Part shown: piece by piece, positions 50,046 to 58,945 of the stretch
Layout of the letters: every line of letters starts with the position of its first letter
How positions within the stretch are numbered: position 1 is the first letter of the stretch
Source: Atriophallophorus winterbourni
Taxonomy: Eukaryota > Platyhelminthes > Trematoda > Plagiorchiida > Microphallidae
Assembly: GCA_013407085.1 (NCBI GenBank)
Contig: JACCGJ010003016.1
Location: forward strand, 56,315 to 120,314
Reading direction: 5' to 3'
DNA length: 64,000 nucleotides
Made by a program: the position numbers and the translations under genes
Notes under the pieces: model-generated
The model's input: only the letters and a program-made list of their open reading frames with translations
Told to the model about the DNA's origin: nothing
Database searches by the model: none

Positions 50046-51413
50046 TCTGAAGGAGCTACGACACGTGCAAAATTTGTCGAAAGGCGGTAAGTAACAATGC
50101 CCGACACGCTAGTTGTTTTATTTGTCACGATAAAGTTCATATGAAGTGTGATGTTACCCTGACTGCTAATGCTATTACAATTATTAATAAAGATGAAATG
50201 CCAGGAGTATGCTATATCTGTAATGTATGCAGAATCGAACCTAGAAACTGTACAAAGACGACTGCGGGCTCACAGACTGAAACTAATATGGTGGTGTTGA
50301 ATTTAGAGGACCGCATACAGAGAATTGAAGGTTTGTTAAATGATTGTTAATTAGCAAACTAAAGCCTAGACTTAAGTGTGGAGATAGTGTTTCATCTCCG
50401 TTTCTAAGGAAGCCGGAAGGCAAAAAATGCGATGATGAACATACGAACATTCGACCTAGCAATTCAGAACAACTGAGCTGTTCCCATGATCCGCCTGCCT
50501 TGGAAAGGTCTGAAACAAATTCAACAAAATCCGAGAATGAAAAGCGAGCCGTTAAACAATCAACTGATCCCAAAACAGATAATGCTTTGGAGAAACGAAA
50601 TAACATCTCCACCGATCGTAAGGCACACTCTTTAAGTGTCATTTGTACTGACGTTCCTGAGCCTGAATGCACTCTCTTCAAAGACCGTCAGGGGCACGAT
50701 GAAGAAAAATGGAAGGAACTGTGTGAACTTATGAAAGTTGGAACTGTAGTGCCGTTAGCATTGAATCGTTTAACTCGACGGCGTGATTCACCTCATCAGG
50801 ATAAACCCAGACTGTTGAGGGTTAACTTAAAAAGTGAGCGTGACCTGGAAAACGTACTACTAAATTCATACCTACTTGGGTCTAACAATTCACTGAATAT
50901 TCGTATTCATGTTAATATTCCATGGTCCGAAAGGAGGAACAATACATACGACAAAAGAAATACATCTAATAGCAATCTTATCATCCTCGGAGTTCCAGAA
51001 CTGGCAAGCAATCTTGAGGCTGACGAGCGAGCTGAGCATGACTACAGGCAATGGAGTTTTCTGGCTGATACCATTTTCGTCGAAAAGGGCGTTGTCGTGG
51101 ATATTTTAAACTGCCTTCATCAGCAAACTACAAAGGTTATGGGCCGCGTCCATTAAGAATAAACTTCCTAATGAGTACCATGGTTGATAGTGTACGTTCC
51201 AAAAAGAAATGCTGGAAACACAAAATCCCAAATGGTGTAATCCTTAGCGATCACATAAACACTGATATAAATGCAGCCCATTCTGCATTAAATACTGTCA
51301 GGATTGATGGCCAAAAAGAGGACTAGATTTGGGCCTCTCAACCTGAAACGACCGATATGCGACTTAACTTGTCAAAAAACAAAACAGTGCCGACTCTGGA
51401 AGAGTCGGCATGA
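50046..51413 (+). pseudogene. LINE-B ORF1 (frameshifted)
   Basis: A PHD-type finger at 50,061-50,250 (CKIC, CFICHDKVHMKC, CYICNVC). A frame change near 50,345 leads to the frame 50,344-51,156 with the ORF1 C-terminal domain: LSVICTDVPEPECTLFKDRQ, ERDLENVLLNSYLL, SNLIILGVPELASNL. More breaks follow to the ending VPTLEESA and a TGA at 51,411-51,413. The last 14 codons keep the in-frame A AAA AAC heptamer seen in LINE-A. Stops show this copy is dead. Confidence 0.8.
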
Positions 51414-53905
51414 CAATGACGGTTTTCTCAGATTATGCCATCACACGGCACCATCCATCTTTGCTTACAAAAACTGTTCTTGGATGCCTTTTTACCAATG
51501 CCCAATGCTTGATTAACAAATTTGCCGAACATTTCGCTCAGTTTGAGACCAAACAACTTCAGCTAATTGCCATTACCGAAACTTGGCTGACCCCGGAAAT
51601 CCACGATTGTGAGTTAGAGATTGCTGGCATGTCACTGCTCCGCCGAGACCGTGCGTCACGTGGAGGTGTGGCATTCTATTATGATAAGAGACTCAAGTGC
51701 AAAGAACTGACGGATTCCGACTTGGTGCTTCCGGACACGCTATGGTGTTTGCTGACAACGATTACAGGCGATGATTGCACAATCGTCGTAATTTATCGTC
51801 CACCAGCAGCCCCGAAAGTGTATAATACGGAACTACTCGACAAGCTACGCTTGATTGCCTCGAGACACCATACCAGAATCTTAATCATGGGAGACTTTAA
51901 TCTGCCTAATTTGCTGAAGACGAACAAAATTTCTCAGACCTTCACTGCCGCCATCTTGAAGCAGCTGTTTGACGAAATTCCCTTGTATAATCACGTTGAA
52001 AGCAATACAAGATACAGAGGGAGAGATATGCCTTCAATGCTCGATCTCATCTTGACAACTGAAGAAGACTCCGTCGAAAACATTATATACGATTGTACGC
52101 TGGGTTCGAGCGACCATTTGGTCTTGAGTTTTGACTACCTATGTCGAGCAGAGCGAACAAACGATACAACAAAAATCATCAGAAAGGTATGCCTATCTAA
52201 ATTATCAAACGCCCTAAGTTTGATTAACGATTGGCAAATTGAAGGCATAGGAGTAAAAGAGCAGTGGTGTAGCATTTTGACCAAGCTAAACCGGGAAATC
52301 AACTCAAACTCAGCATTCGTACCAAAACAGTGTGGAAAGGCATTCGAATTTAAAATCCGCAGTCGCACTCGGAAATGGATTGAACTGCGAAATAAGGCTT
52401 GGATAAACCATCGCCAGTTAACCACCGATGCCACATGGGAGACCTTTAGAAAACTAAGAAACCAGGTCATCAAACTTATTGCTGAAGACAAAATACAGTA
52501 TCAAGCTGTCATAATGTCTAAAATGAAACGGAATCCCAAGCTTCTTTACCAGATTGTGAACAAGCAGTGTTCAGTGAAACCAGGAGTTGCGGCCTTGCGG
52601 ACGCCCTCTGGAATGACCACAAATGCAGCTGACACCGCGGATGCTTTGGTAAATTATTATGCTACAGTATTTTGTCCAAAGGAAAGCGTGGATATACAAA
52701 TGGATCCAGAAATAACGCATCCTCTAACATTGGACACAATAACCATCAACAAAGAAGAGGTGCTGGGAACTCTACTATCGTTGAATCCCAGAAAATCCCC
52801 TGGTTGTGATAAAATTACACCGAATATACTCAAGCATTGTGCACAATCTCTATGCGGACCTCTAACTCAGTTATTCTGCGAATCGTTGTCGCAAAGTGTC
52901 ATACCGACTGAATGGAAATCTGGTATAATCTCCCCGATTTTTAAAGGCGGGGTGCGTTCGGAGCCCGCAAATTACAGACCTGTTACTTTGTTGTCCGCCG
53001 TATCCAAGGTACTCGAAAGGATCGTGGCAAAAAAACTGAGCAAATACCTTGAGGAAAATAAGCTATTTTCGGGAGCGCAACACGGTTTTAGAAGGGGATA
53101 TTCCTGCCTTACTAACCTTCTCCTTACCCTTGACGACTGGACTCGAGCAGTAGATGTTGGGGATACCATCCATGTATGTTACCTCGATATGTCGAAAGCA
53201 TTTGACCGTGTAAACCACAGTATTCTCTTGCAGAAGCTGGAACGTTGTGGTATCACTGGCAGTCTGTTAGCATGGTTAGAAAATTACCTGACTGATCGGT
53301 TTGTTCAAGTCTCTGTGGACGGTGCTCTATCGAAGTCGGTAGCCGTGACAAGTGGAGTGCCTCAGGTATCCGTCCTCGGACCAATCCTCTTCGCGCTTTA
53401 TGCTAATGACATACCAGCTCTCATCAAATGCAAGATCGTACTGTTCGCGGACGATCTAATAGTGTGGTCGAAGATAAGTAAGTCGGAAGACTGCGAACTG
53501 CTTCAGAAGGATCTGGACAACCTCCAGGCTTGGTCCCTAAAAAATCGCATATTTTTCAATTTCAAAAAGTGTCACATGTTAAACATTGGCAAATATGTGG
53601 AGCACCAGTATCTTATTTGAACACACAGCCTCTCGTGGACCATGGAACAAAAGGACTTGAGTGTGTTAATAAGCAACACCATAGGGATGTCGAGCAACTG
53701 CAACTACGTCTATCGCAAAAAATCACAGAAATTGTCACTCCTAAAGAGAATTTTCGGTAGGTTCTCAAAACAGACAATTCCCTGTATTATAAATACGTAC
53801 ATTAGTCCCACAATGGAATATGCAGTTCAAGAATGGTCGCCATGGCTTAAAAAAGATGTTGCGACTTTGCAACGAATATATCATCGAGCTACTAAACTTG
53901 TCACT
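51410..53905 (+). pseudogene. LINE-B ORF2: endonuclease-RT with one nonsense codon
   Basis: The start ATG overlaps the ORF1 stop as ATGA. Endonuclease motifs are CLFTNAQ, ITETWL, IMGDFNLPN and LGSSDHLVLSFDY. RT motifs are YRPVTLL, CYLDMSKAFDRVNHS (A), SGVPQVSVLGPILFALYAND (B) and VLFADDLIVW (C). A single TGA at 53,618-53,620 replaces a Gly codon of the LINE-A protein. The same frame then continues (EQKDLSVLISN, MEYAVQEWSPWLKKD) until the insertion break at ~53,905. The Gly after PQ in motif B is Val. Confidence 0.87.
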
Positions 53906-54443
53906 GTCCACCCTTTATCTCAGGGTCGATCACTCCCCGCAAACGCTAGAATACCGATTTAGAGAGGTATTTTAATACTTGACGTGACGTGCGGTTGGAT
54001 TAATTTTGACCTCCGATATTTTTGGATATAACTTTCTTGGTTTTCATCCGATCGGTTTGATTTTTGGATATCTATCTGAAAGCTTGCTACGTCGGATCTA
54101 TTCATACAAGAATCATCCATCTGCGACGTGTCGTTCTTTGTGTACGTCAACCGTGGATTTTTCTACAGTTTGTTCGTTTATTGGAATCGCTTTTGTGTTT
54201 CTGCTGTTCGATTACCCCATTGGTGTTTATCACTGTCGGGAACTACTCGGAGAAATACACAACGTGATATCAAATTCACGCCAAAAATCTCAAAGGGAAT
54301 CTGGCAAATTAGCAGCTAAATCGAGTGACGAAATTTTCCGACAACCCGTCATTTTCCGTCAACTCCGCCCAATACCACACAAACCAACCGCAGCCGTATC
54401 GATTTTTGTGCTCTGATTTGTACTTTTAGTTGACCCCGTTAAC

Positions 54444-55982
54444 ATGAAACAATCTGATGTTCGCGAAACGTGCGTCGTCTGCATGAAAGTCGTCAGTGGT
54501 AAGGTCAAATCTGTCACGTGTCAAAACTGTTCCCACAAATGCCACGCAAAATGCGACAAATCATTGACCTCGGATGCGCTATCGATCCTGATGGATGAAA
54601 ACATGCCTGGTGTATGCTATGTGTGCAAAAGTTGTCGAGCTAAACCAAACGCAGATTTAACTGCTCGAACAAGTGTTGCGCAAAGCAACCTAGATGATCG
54701 GATGCTGAGCTTAGAGCTTATCATACAAACGTTGAAGACATCGGTAGAGACTCAAAATTCTCAGTTTGCCAGTATGTTTTTCAATAAATCGGAAACTACT
54801 GACGGTAATACCAGTCAGATAAACGCTAAATCTTCGATCTTTCAACACGAATGTTCAGCTGTTGCAACTGTGCCGGAGTGTCTTGAGGAGCGTCCTTTTC
54901 ATCAAAAGGCCACCTTTACAAATGCGACTGTTAAAGGCCTGTCTGCCCAAAACATCCCTGGTTCGCAAAAAGATACGAAGCCAAAGCCACCTGCTCACCC
55001 GAATCATCAGCGAAAACCTTTAGGTTCAAAACCAAAAGTCATCGTGCAAAACACTCCCAAAGTGGACACTATTGGTATTCGATCTAAGGTAGTTGAAACG
55101 TCCAGCAACCAGCGAAAGCGCCAAACACAGAGTGTACATTCAGTCCATGGACTAAGTGTGATTTGCACCAACGTAAAGGAAACGAGTGCCACCTTACTAG
55201 GGGACAGGCTAAAGCACGATAAAGAAGAATGGAAAAGGTTGTGCAACAACATGGACTTGGAGCCAGTTGAACCACTATCATTGATACGACTAAGTCGTAA
55301 ACCTACTTCTTCAAATCTGGACCAGCCAAGATTGCTTAGAATCACGGTTCGCTCTGAAAGGGATCTTGAAAACATCTTACTATCCGCTTTTCTCCTGCGT
55401 AAGGAGCGTTCAGAGACCACTGCAAGGATCTTTGCTGATGTGCCCTGGTGGGAAAGGGCCCGAAAGGACCAGCAACAAAACCAAACGAAACAGAGGGATG
55501 ATCGAAGTATAATCCTTTTGGGAGTTCCAGAAGCTGATGAAGCAACTGATAAAGCGGTGCAGCGCAAACACGATCAGTTACAATGGAGATTCCTCAGTGA
55601 TATACTTGGTTTGCATGATGTAGCTGTGACGGACACGTTCCGCATCCCCAAATCTACGAATTATAAGGGCATCGGTCCTAAGCCCCTTAAAATAACGTTC
55701 TTGCGTAATGATATGTTGAACACGGTCAAAACTCGTTGGGAAAATGGCCGCAGAATAATCCCGCGAGAAATTAGACTAGGTGCATCGAAACACCATATTG
55801 GAAAGATAGATGCACCACTAAGTTCAATAGAAACACTACCAAGTCAATCAGTTGTTGACGTGTCAGAAACAATTTCAGCCGATACGATAGATCACTGTGT
55901 TCCAACAGTACAACCCCAAAACGATCAAGCATCCCTGCAAGCAAAAAACCTTCAGTTGCCGACTCTGGAGGCGTCGGCCTAA
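54444..55982 (+). CDS. LINE-A ORF1: PHD-finger RNA-binding protein
   Basis: 512 aa, probably the nucleic-acid-binding partner of ORF2 in the retrotransposition particle. Residues 10-64 form a C4HC3 PHD-type finger (C10, C13, C26, C29, H34, C37, C58, C61), known from ORF1 of some CR1 elements. A short helical stretch (~85-105) and a basic, low-complexity middle (~150-230) follow. The C-terminal region (~235-480) has two conserved blocks, GLSVICTNVKE and SIILLGVPEADEA...KPLKITFLRN, of RRM-like pattern. It ends AKNLQLPTLEASA. The codons for KN are the A AAA AAC heptamer (55,943-55,949). The stop TAA at 55,980 directly follows a GC-rich stem. The start is the first ATG, after CCCGTTAAC. Confidence 0.9.
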   Translation: MKQSDVRETCVVCMKVVSGKVKSVTCQNCSHKCHAKCDKSLTSDALSILMDENMPGVCYVCKSCRAKPNADLTARTSVAQSNLDDRMLSLELIIQTLKTSVETQNSQFASMFFNKSETTDGNTSQINAKSSIFQHECSAVATVPECLEERPFHQKATFTNATVKGLSAQNIPGSQKDTKPKPPAHPNHQRKPLGSKPKVIVQNTPKVDTIGIRSKVVETSSNQRKRQTQSVHSVHGLSVICTNVKETSATLLGDRLKHDKEEWKRLCNNMDLEPVEPLSLIRLSRKPTSSNLDQPRLLRITVRSERDLENILLSAFLLRKERSETTARIFADVPWWERARKDQQQNQTKQRDDRSIILLGVPEADEATDKAVQRKHDQLQWRFLSDILGLHDVAVTDTFRIPKSTNYKGIGPKPLKITFLRNDMLNTVKTRWENGRRIIPREIRLGASKHHIGKIDAPLSSIETLPSQSVVDVSETISADTIDHCVPTVQPQNDQASLQAKNLQLPTLEASA

Positions 55983-56009
55983 CATATATTCTGCACTCCA
56001 CTAGCCTCC
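55943..56009 (+). promoter_or_regulatory. Candidate programmed -1 ribosomal frameshift signal
   Basis: Heptamer A AAA AAC in the ORF1 frame (codons GCA AAA AAC). An 8-nt spacer follows (55,950-55,957), then stem GCCGAC (55,958-55,963) pairing with GTCGGC (55,973-55,978). The loop GGAGGC (55,967-55,972) is exactly complementary to GCCTCC at 56,004-56,009, so an H-type pseudoknot can form. ORF2 is in the -1 frame, which is free of stops from the heptamer to the ORF2 ATG. Function is inferred from sequence only. Confidence 0.6.
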
Positions 56010-56044
56010 TTCCCCACACCCCATCCTTGTTAAGAAAAACAACT

Positions 56045-58834
56045 ATGAAATGCATCTACACCAACGCACAATGTCTCGGAAACAAAATCGGTGAACTGCG
56101 TGCAGTTTTTTTGAGATGTTCACCAGACATCATCGCCGTAACGGAAACGTGGCTGCAGACTCAGCAAACAAATAGTGAACTTGAATTACCAGGAATGTCA
56201 CTTATTCGTCATGACCGTGAAACCAGAGGAGGAGGAGTAGCTTTGTATTATAGCCAAAACCTTCTGTGCCGTGAGATTACGGATCCAGACATCGTGTTAC
56301 TGGATACACTCTGGTGCTCAATCCGACTAGCTAACGGTGAAGACTGTGTTTTGGGAGTAGTATATCGCCCACCGTCTGCACAGGAAACTTACAATCTGGC
56401 CCTACTGGATAAAATTCGCATGGTTACTTCCAGATACACTTGTGGATTTTTGATTATGGGTGACTTCAATTTACCGAATCTGCAGAGCAGCACCATTTAC
56501 CCAGAACACTCCCTCGAGCGCGCATTCAGTGAGTTGTTTGACGATATTCCTCTTTATAACCACATTACATGTAATACCCGATACCGCGGAAACGATTTAC
56601 CCTCACTCTTAGATCTCGTTCTGACAAGCAATGAACATGACATTGATAACGTTGCTTACGAAAGTCCACTGGGACTAAGTGATCACGTCGTCATCCAGTT
56701 TGACTATCTGTTTGAAGCTGTAAGAACAAATGATGCCCGTAAAAGAGTTAGGCGGATCAACACTATGGCGTTGAGTGATGCTCTGAAAAACACGTTTAAC
56801 TGCCAACCGGAAACCAGCAACGTACATGACTTTTGGATATGGCTAATATCTAATCTCAAAAGTTCAATCGAAGTGAGCTCCGAATTTGTCCTCAGGAACT
56901 CAAGAAAAAACTTTGAATTTAAATTAAGAAGCCGAACTCGTAAGTGGTTAACGGTACGAAACATTGCTTGGCGACACCATCGGCAAAACCCATCATCCGA
57001 GACCTGGGAAACATTCCGTTTACTGCGGAACAAAGTAAACAAATTTGTCATCCAAGACAAGTTGTGCTTCCAAGAAGTGATATCAAGCATGATGGAGCGA
57101 AACCCCAAAATACTATATCGTATGGTTAACGATCAAGCTAAGGTGAAACCTGGAGTAGCGTCCGTGAACACATCAGCTGGACCAACAACAACTGCAGCAG
57201 AAACTGCTGATGCTTTAGCCACGTTTTATTCATCGGTATTCAACCCGATACAACATGCAATAAACAGCCCAAATCCAACACTTTCAAACACGGTTGCCCT
57301 AAGTGAAATAAGTGTCACTGAGAAACGCGTCCTCCAAGGTTTATTTAATCTTAAAACCGGAAAGTCTCCTGGGGCCGACGGAATAACCCCGAAAATATTG
57401 AAGCAATTTGCGAGTTTGGTGTACAAACCACTCACTTATCTGTTCGAGCAAACACTGGCAAGTGGAGTGATTCCTACAGATTGGAAACGAGGAATAATTT
57501 CTCCAATTTACAAAGGTGGAAATCGCTCCGATGTTTCCAACTACCGACCCGTTACTCTGTTACCAGTGATTTCAAAATTACTTGAGCGACTCATTGTTGA
57601 CGATCTAATGAAACACTTCGAGAATAATCAGTTGCTTTCGAGGAACCAGCATGGATTCAGACGAAATTATTCCTGTTTGTCTAATTTACTGGTAACGCTA
57701 GATGATTGGACTAAATCGGTAGATAAAGGACAAGCAATACACGCGTGCTACTTGGATATTTCAAAAGCATTCGATCGTGTTGACCATTCCCTACTACTGC
57801 AGAAGCTTGAAAGGCTTGGTATCACTGGAAAGTTGCTGAATTGGCTAAATGACTACCTAACAAATCGCACTAACCAGGTACGTGTTGATGGTGCATTATC
57901 CAAACCAATTGCAGCAACTAGCGGAGTTCCCCAAGGCTCAGTCCTTGGTCCGATCCTCTTTCTGGTTTATGTCAATGAAATACCGGAAATTGTTCGATGT
58001 AACATTTCGTTATTTGCGGACGACATAAAGATTTGGCGCAGCATTCGTAGTCCGGAAGACTGTCTGCTATTACAAAAGGATCTTGATACGCTTCACAGCT
58101 GGTCGTTGGAGAACAAACTGCCGTTTAACTTCAACAAATGCAGGATCATGAATGTGGGGAATCGAGTAGAGTTCACATATCACATAGGTTCGCATGCCCT
58201 TGAAAATTGCAGTGAAGAAAAAGATTTGGGTGTCTGGATATGCTCCAGTTTAAAAACATCACTTCAAACTAACAGTGCCTTTAAAAAAGCAACACGTGTT
58301 CTAAATCTACTCAAACGTGTATTTGGGAAATTTTCGCCCAAGATATTCCCAAGGATCATGAATACATACTTGAGACCAGTCATGGAATACGGTGTGCAGT
58401 CATGGTCTCCGTGGCTCAAGAGGGATGTGGAACTTATGCAGCGAATCTATCACCGCTCAACGAAACTAGTTCTCAGCATCCGAAACAAACCATATAAAGA
58501 AAGGATAGCTCAACTGAATCTGTTCGATTTTCCCTATCGACGAATCAGAGGAGACCTTATCTTACTTTACAAAACATTCCATACCCCGAACCATCCCTTA
58601 CAGGATTTATTCACGCGAAGGGATACGAGGAATTATCGGACCCATGAATATGTGCTGGTCGTACCCCATTCCCGTCTGAACTGTAGAAGGTATTTTTACT
58701 CTGTCCGTGTCTGTTTTACTTGGAACAGTTTACCTTCAACCGTTGCTCACGCCACTAACTTGCATGACTTTAAAACGAAATTAGACGAATTTTTATTGCA
58801 TTATTCGTTTCCAGAACACTTATATACTGTTTAA
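56045..58834 (+). CDS. LINE-A ORF2: APE endonuclease and reverse transcriptase
   Basis: 929 aa from the first ATG. The frame is open back into ORF1, so translation could also enter from the heptamer at 55,943. The endonuclease covers residues ~1-225, with YTNAQ, VTETWL (~33), IMGDFNLPN (~138) and LGLSDHVV (~211). It nicks target DNA. The RT covers ~430-700, with NYRPVTLLP, CYLDISKAFDRVDH (motif A, ~568), SGVPQGSVLGPILF (motif B, ~625) and LFADDIKIW (motif C, ~656). A C-terminal thumb-like region follows, with LKRVFGKFSPK and RRIRGDLILLYKTFH. All catalytic residues expected for target-primed reverse transcription are present. Best seen as CR1 clade; no tree was made. Confidence 0.95.
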   Translation: MKCIYTNAQCLGNKIGELRAVFLRCSPDIIAVTETWLQTQQTNSELELPGMSLIRHDRETRGGGVALYYSQNLLCREITDPDIVLLDTLWCSIRLANGEDCVLGVVYRPPSAQETYNLALLDKIRMVTSRYTCGFLIMGDFNLPNLQSSTIYPEHSLERAFSELFDDIPLYNHITCNTRYRGNDLPSLLDLVLTSNEHDIDNVAYESPLGLSDHVVIQFDYLFEAVRTNDARKRVRRINTMALSDALKNTFNCQPETSNVHDFWIWLISNLKSSIEVSSEFVLRNSRKNFEFKLRSRTRKWLTVRNIAWRHHRQNPSSETWETFRLLRNKVNKFVIQDKLCFQEVISSMMERNPKILYRMVNDQAKVKPGVASVNTSAGPTTTAAETADALATFYSSVFNPIQHAINSPNPTLSNTVALSEISVTEKRVLQGLFNLKTGKSPGADGITPKILKQFASLVYKPLTYLFEQTLASGVIPTDWKRGIISPIYKGGNRSDVSNYRPVTLLPVISKLLERLIVDDLMKHFENNQLLSRNQHGFRRNYSCLSNLLVTLDDWTKSVDKGQAIHACYLDISKAFDRVDHSLLLQKLERLGITGKLLNWLNDYLTNRTNQVRVDGALSKPIAATSGVPQGSVLGPILFLVYVNEIPEIVRCNISLFADDIKIWRSIRSPEDCLLLQKDLDTLHSWSLENKLPFNFNKCRIMNVGNRVEFTYHIGSHALENCSEEKDLGVWICSSLKTSLQTNSAFKKATRVLNLLKRVFGKFSPKIFPRIMNTYLRPVMEYGVQSWSPWLKRDVELMQRIYHRSTKLVLSIRNKPYKERIAQLNLFDFPYRRIRGDLILLYKTFHTPNHPLQDLFTRRDTRNYRTHEYVLVVPHSRLNCRRYFYSVRVCFTWNSLPSTVAHATNLHDFKTKLDEFLLHYSFPEHLYTV

Positions 58835-58945
58835 TCTATGTTCTTATATTGTTTATACACTTAAATTTAAATTTTTACCATCCTATGGTTGTTGTTAAGC
58901 TTGTTGCTTTTTAGACCATTAAAAACCTTGAATTACCTTGAATTA

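Larger units (their letters stand above)
50041..53905 (+). mobile_element. LINE-B, left part (CR1-like, interrupted)
   Basis: A near-complete ORF1 (broken) and ORF2 (one stop codon). The element stops abruptly at YHRATKLVT near 53,905. The missing C-terminus resumes at 61,401 (SRKPYTERIK...). The 16.9-kb fragment of the same family spans both sides of this break. Confidence 0.8.
53906..58945 (+). mobile_element. LINE-A: apparently intact CR1-like LINE
   Basis: A 5' region of ~540 nt, two complete ORFs and a short 3' UTR ending TTAAAAACCTTGAATTACCT plus TGAATTA. There is no poly(A); the tail is about two CCTTGAATTA-like units, as typical of CR1 elements that end in short tandem repeats. It lies between LINE-B (left) and LINE-C (right). 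With both ORFs and all catalytic motifs intact, it may be recently active. The left boundary is inferred from where LINE-B homology stops. Confidence 0.85.

Noticed and set aside
53618..53620. In-frame TGA in LINE-B ORF2 as a recoded codon
   Set aside because: LINE-A has Gly at this position and LINE-B is broken elsewhere, so a point mutation is the simple explanation.
55007..55567. 186-codon minus-strand open frame
   Set aside because: It is antisense to LINE-A ORF1, whose plus-strand frame has a clear PHD finger and conserved C-terminal blocks.
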